Position numbers and translations under genes: made by a program
NCBI RefSeq assembly: GCF_036116635.1
Contig: NZ_CP107995.1
Location: 5,580,001 to 5,644,000 of the forward strand
DNA from: Amycolatopsis sp. NBC_00345
GTDB lineage: Bacteria; Actinomycetota; Actinomycetes; Mycobacteriales; Pseudonocardiaceae
Direction of reading: 5' to 3'
Length of the DNA stretch: 64,000 nucleotides
Shown here: positions 41,040 through 49,890 of the stretch, one piece after another
Position numbering within the stretch: the stretch's first letter is position 1
Layout of the letters: each line of letters begins with the position of its first letter
Notes under the pieces: generated by a model
Told to the model about the DNA's origin: nothing
Database searches by the model: none
Seen by the model: only the letters and a program-made list of their open reading frames with translations

Positions 41040-44000
41040 GGCTGGTCTCCTTCCGGCTCGGGGTGCAACAGGTCACGCAGGTGCACCGCGATCGCCTGGG
41101 CCGAGGGCCGGTCCCAGAACAGCGTGGCGGGCAGGCTCACCCCGAACCGGCGCTCCAGCGCGATCCGGATCGACTGGGCCAGCACGGAGTCCACGCCCGC
41201 CTCGGCCAGCGCCCCGGCCGGGTCCAGCTCGGCGGCCGGGACCCGCAGCTCGGCGGCGATCACGGCGGCGACCTCGGTGCTGATGTCGGTGCGGCTGACA
41301 GTGGTGGGCGCGGCCCCGGAAACCCGGTGGGGGACCGACAGGCGGCGCAGCAGCGGCGGCCGCCGGGTCCCGGGCGCGTCGGCGACCGTGCGCAGGACCG
41401 CGACGTGCGCGGCACCCGCCGCCTGGGCCTGGTCCCAGGCGGTGAACGCCTCGGCCGCGGTGATGTCGCCGGTCCCCCGGGCGCGCAGCTCGGCGTCGGT
41501 CGCGGCGCTGGCGGTGGACATGCCCAGGCCGTGCCAGGACGTCCAGGCCAGGCTGAGCGTGTCGGCGGCGCCGCGGTGGGTGGCGAACGCGTCGAGGAAC
41601 GCGTTCGCGGCGGCGTAGGCGGCCTGGCCGGGCAGCCCGAGCAACGGGCCCGCCGAGGAGAACAGCGCCAGGAAGTCGACCGTGCCGGGCGGGAACAGCT
41701 CGTGCAGCACCAGCGCGCCCGCGATCTTGGGCCGCATGACCCGGATCAGCGACAGCGCGTCGACCTCGGCCGCGAGCCGGCTGTCGAGCACCCCGGCCGC
41801 GTGCACGACGCCCCGGATCGGCGGCAGTCCCAGCTCGCTGCCGGAGAGCAGTTTCGCCTGCAGCCGGTCGGTCAGGTCCATGGCGATCGGCCGCACGGTG
41901 ACCCCGGCCGCCTCCAGCTCGCGCACACAGGCGATCCGGGCGACCTCCTCGGCGTCGACGGCCTCGTCCCACAGCTCGCGCGGCGGCAGGCCGCGCCGGC
42001 CCACCAGGACCAGCCGGCGCGCGCCGCGTTCGACCAGCCGGCGGGCGACTTCACGGCCGAGCGCGCCGAGCCCGCCGGTGATCAGGTACGTGCTGTCCGC
42101 CCGGCAGGTCAGCGGGGTCGCCGGGGTGGTGACCGGGACCAGCTCGGGGGTGAGCACCTGGCCTGCGCGCGGGGCGAGCAGGTCGGGGGCCGGGCCGGTG
42201 CGGAAGAGGTCGAGCAGGCCGGCCGCGTCGGCGTCCGGGGGCAGGTCGACGAGGCCGCCCCAGAAGTCGGCGTGCTCGCCCGCCAGCACCCTGGCCACGC
42301 CCCACAGCGACGAGTGGCTGAGCGCGCCCGGGGTGTCGGCCTCCAGGACTCCCCTGGTCAGGCACCACAGCGAGGGCCGGTGCGCAGGGTCCAGCCGGGC
42401 CAGCCGGGCGGCGGCGCGCAACAGCAGCCAGGAGGACTGGAACGCGCTCACCCCGACGTGCGGGCCCGCGCCGGGGGCGACCAGGACGACGGTGCCGGGG
42501 GTGAGGTCGCGCAGGTCCTCGGGGTGGGCGGCCCAGCGGGTCGGCACGGCGAACGCGGTGCGCGGCGGCGGGGTCTCGCCGTGCAGGACCACAACCTGGT
42601 CGACCTGCGCGGTGCCGGTCAGCTCGGTGCGGACCCAGTCGACGCGGTGGACCAGCTCGCGCGAGCGGGGCTCGGTGACCGGCTCGCCGTAGCGGAGGCC
42701 GGTCAGCTCGGCGAAGACCGTGCGGCCGTCGGAGATCTGGATGTCCACTGTGCCCGGTGCGGTGACGCGGGCGGTGACCTCGACTTCGGCGGGCAGGTCG
42801 GTGCTGGACACCGCGACCCCGCGGATGTGCGCTGGCATCCGCAGGGCCACGGCAGTTCCGGGGGGCCCGGTGGTCTCGGTGACGGCCGCGAGGGAGAGCG
42901 CGGCGTCGAGCGCGGAGACGAACCGGGCGCCGGGGTCGAGCCGGACCCGGGCCCGGCTGCCTTCGCCGCCGCTCTCGAGTTCCGTCAGGCGCCAGGGAAA
43001 GCCCATGGCGGCGACGCCGAGTTCGGCGAGCCGGGTGACGACCTGGCCCGGGTCGCCGGGGGTCCCGGAGAGGTCCCGCCGGGGGCCGGGGGTGGCGCGG
43101 GCGACGGCCGCGGTGGTGTGGGTGAGCCAGTCGTCGGCGGTGCCGCTGCTCAGCCGCAGGGTGGGTCCGGTGTGGACGACCTGGATCTCGCGGTCCGCCG
43201 CGACCGGGACGGGGGTGCGCAGGGTGACGTCGGCCAGCGCGGGACGACCCGAGGCCTTGAGGAAGGTGTTGAGCAGGACCGCGGCGGGCACGATCTCCAC
43301 GCCGAGCACCGGGTGCCGGCCCGGGTACGGGCGGGTGTCGAGGTCGAGCCGGGTGCGCCAGACCGTGGTCGGGGCCGGGCCGTGGACGGTGTCGCGGCGG
43401 CCGAGCAGGTCGTGCCGGGCCGGGTCGTGCCCGGCGGAGTCCGGCCGGTGGCCGGTGAAGGCGACCCGGAGCTCGCGGTGCTGCCACGGGTAGGGCGGCA
43501 GGGTGGTGGGACCGCCGTCGGGCTGGGCGGCCGTCCAGTCGACCGGGACGCCCGCACAGTGCAGCTTGCCGAGGTTGGCCAGGAAGGTCGCGCGTTCCGG
43601 GCGGCCCCGGCGCAGCGTGTGCGCGACGGTCACCTCGCGGTCGGTCTCGGTGATCGAGTGCGTGAGGACCGGGTGCGGGGAGACCTCGACGAAGAGGTCG
43701 TGGCCATCGGCGATCGCGGCCTCGACCGCCTGCCGGAAACGCACCGGCCGGCCGAGGTTGGCCGCCCAGTAGGCGCCGTCGCGGCGGCCGGTTTCGCGGG
43801 CGTCGTCGGAAGTGCTGCTGTAGAGCGGAATTTCGGGCACACCGGGCCGCAGGTCGGCGGCGGCGCGGGCGAGGCGGTCAAGCAGCGGGCGCACGTGCGG
43901 GCTGTGGAAGGCGATGTCGGCGGCGACCCGGCGGGCCAGGCCCGCCCGGACGAGCGCGTCTACGGCGTCCGGGCCGCCCGCGACCACAGTGGACATCGGT

Positions 44001-45958
44001 GCGGCGTCGATGGCGGGGAAGACTCCCGGCAGGTCCGCGCAGTCCACGAAGGACCGTGGGACGACGGCCATCGCGCCGGTGCCCGCCACCTCGCGCAGCA
44101 GCGCGGACCGGCGGCAGATCAGCCGGGCGCCGTCGGTCTCGGTGAGCGCGCCCGCGACCACGGCGGCGGCGATCTCGCCGACCGAATGGCCGATGACCGC
44201 GGCGGGCCGCACACCGTGCCGGGCCCAAACCGCGGCGAGGCCCAGCTGGGCGACGAAAATCGCCATCTGCGTGTCGGGCGTGTCGGCGCCCGCCTCGGCC
44301 AGCAGGCGCGCGGGCGGCTTGGCACCCTCCTCGGCGAAGATCGGGGCGAGGCGCTCGAGGGTGCCGGCGAAGGCCGGTTCGGTGCGGGCGAGTTCACCCG
44401 CCATGTGCGGCCACTGGGAACCGTGGCCGGAGAAGACGAAGACGGGCGCGGTGTCGCGCGCCTTCACCGGGTCGAGGAAGCCGAGCCGGTCGGCCAGGTC
44501 CGCGCGGTCGGTGGCGACCACGGTGGCGCGCCAGGGCAGGTGGTCGCGGCGGTGCGCCAGGGTGTGCGCGATGTCGGCGAGCGGGGCGGTGGACCCGGCG
44601 AGCCGGGCGGCGGTGGCGTGGACCGCCTCGGCGGTCGCGGCGGACAGCGCGTAGAGGCGGGGACCGTCCGTTGTGGACTTTTGGTGCCGGGGCCCGCCCT
44701 CCAGGACGACGTGCGCGATCGTGCCGCCGTAGCCGTAGCCGGACACCCCGGCCACGCGCGGGCCCGCCCAGGGCATGAGCCGGTCCACGACGCGCAAACC
44801 GTTGGTGCGCCAGGGGATGTCGGGGTTGGGGGCGTCGAAGTGCGGCGTCGGCGGGATGGTGCCGTGCCGCAGGGCGAGGATCGCCTTGATCACGCCCGCG
44901 ACGCCGGACGCGGCCTCCAGGTGCCCGATGTTGCCCTTGACCGAGCCGATCGGGCACGGGTTCCCGGGCCGGCCGTAGACCGCGGCGAGCGCGGCGGCTT
45001 CGATCGGGTCGCCGACCCGGGTGCCGGTGCCGTGCGCCTCGACGTAGCCGACCTCGGCCGGGGTGGTGCCCGCCGCGGCGAGGGCGGTGCGCAACAGGTG
45101 CTCCTGCGCCTCGGCGCTGGGGGCCATGATGCCGTCGGTGCGGCCGTCCTGGCGCACCGCGCTGCCGCGGATGACCGCGTGCACGCGGTCCCCGTCGCGC
45201 AGCGCGTCGTCGAGGCGTTTGAGGACGAGCAGCCCGGCACCCTCGCCCCGCCCGTAACCGTCGGCACCCGCGGCGAACGGCCTGCTGCGGCCGCTGGGCG
45301 AAAGCGCGCCCGCGGCGGCCATCACGGCGGTGAGGCCGGGGCCGAGCATGAGCATGACCCCGCCGGTGATCGCGAGCGGGATCTCCCCGGCGCGCAGGGC
45401 CTGGCAGGCGAGGTGGATCGCGGTGAGCGACGCCGAGCACGCGGTGTCGACCGCGGCGCTCGGACCGCGCAGGTCCAGCGCGTGCGACACGCGGTTGGGG
45501 ATGGCGCAGAGCGAGGACCCGATGCCGGAGAAGGCCTCCACCCGGGGCAGGTCGGCCAGCAGCTCACGGCCGTGGTCGTCGCTGTTGACCCCGATGTACA
45601 CGCCGCTGTCGCCGCCGGCGAGGGTGCCCGCCGGGATGCCCGCGTCGGCCAGCGCCTCCCAGGCGAGTTCGAGGACCACGCGCTGCTGCGGGTCCATCAG
45701 GGCGGCCTCGCGCGGCGAGAGGCCGAAGAAGGGGGCGTCGAACCCGTGCACGTCCGGCCGGAACCCGCCCACTGCGGGCACCCGGTCGAGGCCGGCCACG
45801 TCGGTCCACCGGCCCGCGGGGAGCTCGCCGGCCGCGTCGCCGCCGGCGCACAACAGGTCCCACAGCTCGTCGGGCGAGTCGACCGGCCCCGGGAACCGGC
45901 AGGCCATGCCGACCACGGCGACCGGCGACCCGGGACGGGTGCTGGGCGGTCGGCTCAC
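41036..45958 (-). CDS. Iterative type I PKS, 6-methylsalicylate-synthase type (KS-AT-DH/TH-KR-ACP)
   Basis: 1640 residues, GTG start with AAGGGGTG upstream. KS about 10-425: Cys174 (DTACSAS), His309 (EAHGTGT), His346 (NIGHLEA). AT about 505-790: GHSVGE with Ser592 and IAFHS at 682-686, the malonyl-specific pattern. DH/TH about 880-1090: HPVLGVEIVP with His882 and ALDAAL with Asp1018, close to the thioester hydrolase/dehydratase of bacterial 6-MSA synthases. KR about 1290-1480: TGGLGALG, Ser1435, Tyr1448. ACP about 1560-1635: Ser1591 in AGVDSV. This is the single-module iterative layout of ChlB1 and PokM1 (6-MSA) and NcsB/AziB (naphthoate). The chain length cannot be read from sequence; 6-methylsalicylate is the simplest expectation. 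First gene of a five-gene operon. Confidence 0.95.
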   Translation of the reverse strand: MSRPPSTRPGSPVAVVGMACRFPGPVDSPDELWDLLCAGGDAAGELPAGRWTDVAGLDRVPAVGGFRPDVHGFDAPFFGLSPREAALMDPQQRVVLELAWEALADAGIPAGTLAGGDSGVYIGVNSDDHGRELLADLPRVEAFSGIGSSLCAIPNRVSHALDLRGPSAAVDTACSASLTAIHLACQALRAGEIPLAITGGVMLMLGPGLTAVMAAAGALSPSGRSRPFAAGADGYGRGEGAGLLVLKRLDDALRDGDRVHAVIRGSAVRQDGRTDGIMAPSAEAQEHLLRTALAAAGTTPAEVGYVEAHGTGTRVGDPIEAAALAAVYGRPGNPCPIGSVKGNIGHLEAASGVAGVIKAILALRHGTIPPTPHFDAPNPDIPWRTNGLRVVDRLMPWAGPRVAGVSGYGYGGTIAHVVLEGGPRHQKSTTDGPRLYALSAATAEAVHATAARLAGSTAPLADIAHTLAHRRDHLPWRATVVATDRADLADRLGFLDPVKARDTAPVFVFSGHGSQWPHMAGELARTEPAFAGTLERLAPIFAEEGAKPPARLLAEAGADTPDTQMAIFVAQLGLAAVWARHGVRPAAVIGHSVGEIAAAVVAGALTETDGARLICRRSALLREVAGTGAMAVVPRSFVDCADLPGVFPAIDAAPMSTVVAGGPDAVDALVRAGLARRVAADIAFHSPHVRPLLDRLARAAADLRPGVPEIPLYSSTSDDARETGRRDGAYWAANLGRPVRFRQAVEAAIADGHDLFVEVSPHPVLTHSITETDREVTVAHTLRRGRPERATFLANLGKLHCAGVPVDWTAAQPDGGPTTLPPYPWQHRELRVAFTGHRPDSAGHDPARHDLLGRRDTVHGPAPTTVWRTRLDLDTRPYPGRHPVLGVEIVPAAVLLNTFLKASGRPALADVTLRTPVPVAADREIQVVHTGPTLRLSSGTADDWLTHTTAAVARATPGPRRDLSGTPGDPGQVVTRLAELGVAAMGFPWRLTELESGGEGSRARVRLDPGARFVSALDAALSLAAVTETTGPPGTAVALRMPAHIRGVAVSSTDLPAEVEVTARVTAPGTVDIQISDGRTVFAELTGLRYGEPVTEPRSRELVHRVDWVRTELTGTAQVDQVVVLHGETPPPRTAFAVPTRWAAHPEDLRDLTPGTVVLVAPGAGPHVGVSAFQSSWLLLRAAARLARLDPAHRPSLWCLTRGVLEADTPGALSHSSLWGVARVLAGEHADFWGGLVDLPPDADAAGLLDLFRTGPAPDLLAPRAGQVLTPELVPVTTPATPLTCRADSTYLITGGLGALGREVARRLVERGARRLVLVGRRGLPPRELWDEAVDAEEVARIACVRELEAAGVTVRPIAMDLTDRLQAKLLSGSELGLPPIRGVVHAAGVLDSRLAAEVDALSLIRVMRPKIAGALVLHELFPPGTVDFLALFSSAGPLLGLPGQAAYAAANAFLDAFATHRGAADTLSLAWTSWHGLGMSTASAATDAELRARGTGDITAAEAFTAWDQAQAAGAAHVAVLRTVADAPGTRRPPLLRRLSVPHRVSGAAPTTVSRTDISTEVAAVIAAELRVPAAELDPAGALAEAGVDSVLAQSIRIALERRFGVSLPATLFWDRPSAQAIAVHLRDLLHPEPEGDQP

Positions 45959-45976
45959 GCTGGCACCCCTTCCGCA

Positions 45977-46133
45977 CTAGGTTCGGTACGAGAAGGGTTC
46001 CGCTCCGGCCATCCCGGCCGAATCCGCCTGCGGTCCCGAAACCGCTGGGAACCAACCCCGGCCCACCCGGGTCGCCCGCCCATTGCGGCGCCCGGCGCCC
46101 GGTCCCTAGTTTCGGCTGGACACCAGTACCGAA
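45977..46133. promoter_or_regulatory. Divergent promoter region with repeated CTAG-TTCGG elements
   Basis: CTAGGTTCGG at 45977-45986 and CTAGTTTCGG at 46106-46115 are direct repeats near the two ends of the 196-base region between the PKS and the GNAT gene. TTCGGTAC (45982-45989) and GTACCGAA (46126-46133) are perfect inverted copies. The symmetric placement suggests sites for one activator serving both directions. Confidence 0.45.
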
Positions 46134-46154
46134 ATCGCGGTCGTGGGAGGAAAA

Positions 46155-47000
46155 ATGCAGGTGCGCTCAACCACCGACATCGACCGGTTCCGGGCTGAAG
46201 TCGGCCCGTGGCTGCTGCGCAAGCCGGTCGAGAACAACGTGCTGCTCTACCACACTTACGACCCCTCGGGCGATCTCCCGGGAGACGCCCCGGCCCACCC
46301 GCGCTGGGTCGTGGACCCGGCGGGCGCGGTCGTCGGGGCGGCGTGGGTGCACGCCCCGTACCGCCCCACGATCACCGATATGCCCGCCGAAGCGGCGGCA
46401 GCCCTGGCCGAGGACCTGGCCAAGCAGGAACCCTGGATCCCCGGCGTCAACGGCCCCGCCGAAGCCGCCGAAGCCTTCGCCACCCGCTGGGCCGATCTCA
46501 CCGGCAAGACCGCGAACCGCGAACGCGACCAGTGGCTGATGGTCTGCACCAACGCCAACCGGATCGACCAGACGACGGGCACCCCCCGCCTCGGCCGCCC
46601 CGACGAGGTGGACACGGTGGCCGGCTGGTTCGCCGACACCATGCGGCACAGCGGCATGGCCCCCGACGACGTCCTCCGCTACACCCACCACATGGTGGCC
46701 GACCAGGTCGAGGGCTCCCGGCTGATCGTGTGGGAGGACAAGGGTTCCGTGGTCGGCGCCTCCGGCCGGGCCCGGCCGATCGGCGGGGTCGTCCGGCCGT
46801 CGGGGGTCTTCATCCACCCGGACCACCGGGCCGGCGGCTACGCGGCGGCGCTGCTCGGCGAGACCACGGCGCGGGCGCTGGAGGAGGGGGCGGATGCCTG
46901 CACGTGCATCCACTTCCTGGAGTACGCCCCGATGCAGGCGGTGGTCGAGAAGGTCGGCTACCACCACGTCCAGGACCTGACCGAATACCGCTTCGCCTGA
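46155..47000 (+). CDS. GNAT-family N-acetyltransferase
   Basis: 281 residues from ATG 46155 with GGGAGGAAAA upstream. The N-terminal 130 residues are a degenerate GNAT-like half. The C-terminal half has the acetyl-CoA site: VFIHPDHRAGGYAAALLGETT (Q/RxxGxG/A-like) and a final IHFLEYAPMQAVVEKVGY strand. Two-domain GNATs of this length occur in antibiotic clusters and as resistance proteins. It is divergent from the PKS operon and followed by a strong terminator. Substrate unknown. Confidence 0.85.
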   Translation: MQVRSTTDIDRFRAEVGPWLLRKPVENNVLLYHTYDPSGDLPGDAPAHPRWVVDPAGAVVGAAWVHAPYRPTITDMPAEAAAALAEDLAKQEPWIPGVNGPAEAAEAFATRWADLTGKTANRERDQWLMVCTNANRIDQTTGTPRLGRPDEVDTVAGWFADTMRHSGMAPDDVLRYTHHMVADQVEGSRLIVWEDKGSVVGASGRARPIGGVVRPSGVFIHPDHRAGGYAAALLGETTARALEEGADACTCIHFLEYAPMQAVVEKVGYHHVQDLTEYRFA

Positions 47001-47008
47001 GTCCCCTG

Positions 47009-47058
47009 CCGGATAAGGAAACGGCCCGCCTGGTGAGGCGGGCCGTTTCCTTGTCCGG
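47009..47058. terminator. Strong bidirectional terminator
   Basis: A long hairpin: CCGGATAAGGAAACGGCCCGCC pairs with GGCGGGCCGTTTCCTTGTCCGG, 22 base pairs with a single G-T wobble and a 6-base loop (TGGTGA). It lies between the converging stops of the GNAT gene (47000) and the cupin gene (47077). Confidence 0.9.
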
Positions 47059-47076
47059 CGCTAAGACGGAGCAGCG

Positions 47077-47562
47077 TCAGGCGCGCGGCGGGCCCAGTAC
47101 CTTGCCGCCGTACTGCTCGACCGAGGCGATCACGGCACCGAAGTCCGGGAAGTCGGCCGGGTTGAACTCGGGGATCTCCAAGGTCTCGGCGGGCTTGCCG
47201 GTGTCGAAGAACCAGCCGTCGAAGCCGCCGGGGGTGCCCAGGACCAGCCAGCGGGCCTCGGCGGACTCGACCTTGTAGGAGTGGGCGAGCCCGCGCGGGG
47301 AGAAGACCGTGCCGCCGGGACCGGGGCGATGCATGACGCCGTCGATCTCGATGCTCAGCTCGCCCTCCAGCACGTGGAAGGTCTCGTCCTCGCGGGTGTG
47401 GACGTGGACCGGGGACGCGTAGCCCTGGCGGGAGGTCTGCTCGGCCAGCCAGTACTGGTTGCCGGTGTCGGCGCTGGTGGCCTTGAAGACCATCAAGGCA
47501 CCCATGTGCCAGACCGCGCGCCCCTGCTCCGGGGCCAGGCAGAACGGCTTGACGTCGGACAT
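47077..47562 (-). CDS. Cupin-domain protein
   Basis: 161 residues from ATG 47562 (GAGGAAG 9 bases upstream). Cupin motif 1 is PVHVHTREDETFHVLEGELSI (two His, Glu, His) and motif 2 is PRGLAHSYKV. Metal-dependent dioxygenase, isomerase or cyclase activities are all known for such proteins. It is divergent from the SnoaL-like gene and is a second cupin in the cluster besides the polyketide cyclase at 54371. Confidence 0.85.
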   Translation of the reverse strand: MSDVKPFCLAPEQGRAVWHMGALMVFKATSADTGNQYWLAEQTSRQGYASPVHVHTREDETFHVLEGELSIEIDGVMHRPGPGGTVFSPRGLAHSYKVESAEARWLVLGTPGGFDGWFFDTGKPAETLEIPEFNPADFPDFGAVIASVEQYGGKVLGPPRA

Positions 47563-47905
47563 GTGCGGCACTTCCTCTCCACGAGTCGATACCGGCGAGC
47601 CTCCCGCGCGCGCGGTCCCGGCGTCGTGGGCCTGCGGTCCCGGGCGGGCAGGAAGGGGGCCCGGCGCTGGGAGCGCCACCGGTGGGCGCGGGCGGGCGCT
47701 GTCAGGCTCGCGACCAGCAGGGACAACGGGAAAGCGAGCCGCCGCGACCACCTGCGCACGGTCCGCGGCGGAGGCGAGATCGTGGTCCTTCCCGGATCTG
47801 TCGGCCGGGTTCCCTGCCCGGGCCCGCGGGACCGCAGACCCACGACGGCGGGATGCGCCACCGGCGACGATCGCCGGACAGTGGCAACCGGTACAGGAGG
47901 CGTGG
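47563..47905. other. 343-base divergent intergenic region with long inverted repeat
   Basis: No coding frame with convincing features. It holds an inverted repeat: CGTCGTGGGCCTGCGGTCCCG at 47622-47642 pairs with 47827-47847 with a single mismatch. A shorter pair, GGCTCGC at 47705-47711 and GCGAGCC at 47734-47740, is nested inside. Promoters for the cupin and SnoaL-like genes must lie here. Confidence 0.65.
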
Positions 47906-48376
47906 ATGTCGGCCGAGGACAACATGAAGCTCGTGCGTTTCATCACCGAGCGCGGGCTCAACGAGGGTGACGTGAGCTTCATCGACGAGGTGTTCGCCGC
48001 GGACTACGTGGTGCATGCGCGGGACCTGGACCTGCCACCGGGGCCGGGGGCGTTCCAGGCGGCGGTGGAGTTCTGGCGGCGGTCGTTCCCGGACTTCCAC
48101 TGCACCATCGAGCACATGATCGCCGACGGCGAGTACGTCGCGCACCGGTTCAGCACCACCGGGACGCACACCGGCGCGCTGGGCGAGATGCCGCCGACCG
48201 GCAAGGCGTTCCAGGTGTCCGGTGTGGACATGCACCGGGTGGTGGACGGCAAGGTGGTGGAGTCGTGGATCAGTGACGACTTCCCCCGCATCCTGATCGA
48301 GATCGGCGTCCTCAATCCCGCGGGCGGCCCGCCCGGCGGTCACGGCGGCCCGCCCAGCGGCCGGCCGGGGGCCTGA
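47906..48376 (+). CDS. SnoaL-like polyketide cyclase / ester cyclase family protein
   Basis: 156 residues from ATG 47906 with CAGGAGG upstream. NTF2-like fold typical of the SnoaL group: FIDEVFAADYVVHARDLD, FRRSFPDFHCTIEHMIADGEYVAHRF, and VDMHRVVDGKVVESW. SnoaL enzymes close the last ring of anthracycline-type polyketides by an intramolecular aldol; related proteins include hydroxylases and unrelated ester cyclases. The Pro/Gly-rich tail is unusual. Followed after 4 bases by a 6PGDH-family gene. Confidence 0.85.
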   Translation: MSAEDNMKLVRFITERGLNEGDVSFIDEVFAADYVVHARDLDLPPGPGAFQAAVEFWRRSFPDFHCTIEHMIADGEYVAHRFSTTGTHTGALGEMPPTGKAFQVSGVDMHRVVDGKVVESWISDDFPRILIEIGVLNPAGGPPGGHGGPPSGRPGA

Positions 48377-48380
48377 AGCC

Positions 48381-49253
48381 GTGGGCGCCCAGCGGATCGG
48401 GTTCCTCGGCCTCGGCGCGATGGGCTCGGGGATGGCGAAACGCTTGCTGGCGGCCGGTTTCCCGGTTTCGGTGTACAACCGGACGACGGCGAAGGCCCAG
48501 GCACTGGCCGAGCACGGCGCGGTGGTGGCCCCGAGCCCGGGCGAGGCGGTGGCCGGCGCCGACGTCGTGCTGCTGAGCCTGGCGACCGCCGAGGTGGTCG
48601 AGGAGCTGCTGTTCACCTCCGGCGCGCTGGCGCGGGCCGGGGCCGGGGCGGTGGTCGCGGACATGAGCACGGTCTCCCCCGCCGCCGCCCAGGCCTCGGC
48701 CGCGCGGGTGCGGGCCGCGGGCTTCGGCGCGCTGGACGCCTGCGTGCTGGGCAACGCCCGGCATGCCGGGGACGGCGAGCTGCGCTTCATGATCGGCGGT
48801 GACGAGTCCGATGTGGACAAAGCGCGGCCGGTGCTGGAGGTGCTGGCCAAGGAGATCGTCCACCTGGGACCGAACGGCAAGGGCGCCACCGCCAAGATCG
48901 CGCTGAACCTGATCATGGGCGTGCAGATGCAGGTGCTGGCCGAGGCGGTGGTGCTCGGCGAAGCCGCGGGCCTCCCGCGCGGCCGGCTGATCGAGATGAT
49001 CGCGGCCAGCGGTTACAGCTCGCCGGTGATGCGCTTCAAGAGCGGCGTGATGGCCCGGCGCGCGTTCGACCGCCCGGACTTCCGGCTGTCCCTGATGCGC
49101 AAGGACCTGCGGCTGGCGATGGACCAGGCCGCGGACCTGGGCGTGTCACTGCCCGCGACCGCGGCCAGCCTCGAGGTGCTGACCGCCGCGGTCGAAGCGG
49201 GCCACGGCGAGCTCGACTGCGCGGCCATCCTGCTCCAGGTCGAGCACGGCTGA
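48381..49253 (+). CDS. NAD(P)-dependent beta-hydroxyacid dehydrogenase (6PGDH/HIBADH family)
   Basis: 290 residues, GTG start. IGFLGLGAMGSGMAKRLLAAG is the GxGxxG Rossmann start, DMSTVSPAAAQ is the substrate-binding DxST motif, LDACVLGNARHAGDGEL is the usual third block (normally DAPVSGG), and LGPNGKGATAKIALN carries the catalytic Lys. Family members oxidise 3-hydroxy acids or reduce their aldehydes; beta-hydroxyacid or imine reductase roles are both known. It is between SnoaL-like and serine acetyltransferase genes on the plus strand. Confidence 0.87.
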   Translation: MGAQRIGFLGLGAMGSGMAKRLLAAGFPVSVYNRTTAKAQALAEHGAVVAPSPGEAVAGADVVLLSLATAEVVEELLFTSGALARAGAGAVVADMSTVSPAAAQASAARVRAAGFGALDACVLGNARHAGDGELRFMIGGDESDVDKARPVLEVLAKEIVHLGPNGKGATAKIALNLIMGVQMQVLAEAVVLGEAAGLPRGRLIEMIAASGYSSPVMRFKSGVMARRAFDRPDFRLSLMRKDLRLAMDQAADLGVSLPATAASLEVLTAAVEAGHGELDCAAILLQVEHG

Positions 49254-49278
49254 GCTGCCCCGCCCCTCGGAGGAACCC

Positions 49279-49791
49279 ATGCGCCTGCTGGCCGACCTGC
49301 GCCTCATCGCGCGCAACACCGGCTGCGGACCGGTGGCGGCTCTGCTGCACCCCTCCGTCCCCGCGCTGCTGGCCTACCGGCTCGCCCACCGCCTGCACCC
49401 GCGCCACCGTCACACGGCGCGGGTGCTGAGCGCGGTGGGCCGGCTGGCCTCCGGCGGCATCGAGATCCACCCGGGCGCCGCGGTCGGCGAACGGCTGTTC
49501 CTGGCGCACGGCACCGGCATCGTGGTCGGCGAAACCGCCCGGATCGGCGACGACGTCACCCTGGGCCCGCAGGTGACCCTCGGCGCGGTGGGCTGGTGGC
49601 GGGACAACAACCGCCCGCCCGGCGCCGCCCGCCACCCCACCGTGGGCGACCGGGTGTGGATCGGCCCGAACGCGACAATCCTGGGCCCGGTGACCATCGG
49701 CGACGACGTGGTGATCGGGCCGCACTCCCTGGTGACCACCGACATCGCCGCGGGCGCCGAGGTCAGCGCCGAGACCGCGTTCTCGCTCTAG
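49279..49791 (+). CDS. Serine O-acetyltransferase (CysE/EpsC-like, left-handed beta-helix)
   Basis: 170 residues. Hexapeptide-repeat protein: IEIHPGAAVGERLFLAHGTGIVVGETARIGDDVTLGPQVTLG, with the catalytic His and DD/GxG elements of serine acetyltransferases, then repeats WIGPNATILGPVTIGDDVVIG. It lacks the long N-terminal domain of the E. coli type and has a short tail. It would make O-acetylserine, the donor for CysK-type enzymes, and the CysK-like enzyme at 24460 is the only one seen in the window. A generic sugar or maltose acetyltransferase is the alternative. Confidence 0.8.
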   Translation: MRLLADLRLIARNTGCGPVAALLHPSVPALLAYRLAHRLHPRHRHTARVLSAVGRLASGGIEIHPGAAVGERLFLAHGTGIVVGETARIGDDVTLGPQVTLGAVGWWRDNNRPPGAARHPTVGDRVWIGPNATILGPVTIGDDVVIGPHSLVTTDIAAGAEVSAETAFSL

Positions 49792-49807
49792 CGCCTTTTC
49801 GGCCGGA

Positions 49808-49862
49808 CGCCGTCAAGGCCTCCTTCACCGCGTCCTACGCGGGTAAGGAGGCCTTGACGGCG
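49808..49862. repeat. 18-base inverted repeat with AAGGCCTCCTT core
   Basis: CGCCGTCAAGGCCTCCTT at 49808-49825 and AAGGAGGCCTTGACGGCG at 49845-49862 are perfect inverse copies with a 19-base loop. It ends the plus-strand gene set and faces the minus-strand membrane protein (stop 49891), so it may act as a bidirectional terminator. A GTCAAGGCCTCCTT element of this type seems familiar from Amycolatopsis intergenic DNA, but I cannot verify this here. Confidence 0.75.
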
Positions 49863-49890
49863 TTCAACGCGGACCTGAGCGAGGATCCGT

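Noticed and set aside
40958..46198. A plus-strand open frame of about 1746 codons opposite the iterative PKS
   Set aside because: It is antisense to a complete PKS with all active sites. Its product is Arg/Gly/Pro/Gln-rich low complexity, as expected for a shadow frame in very GC-rich DNA.
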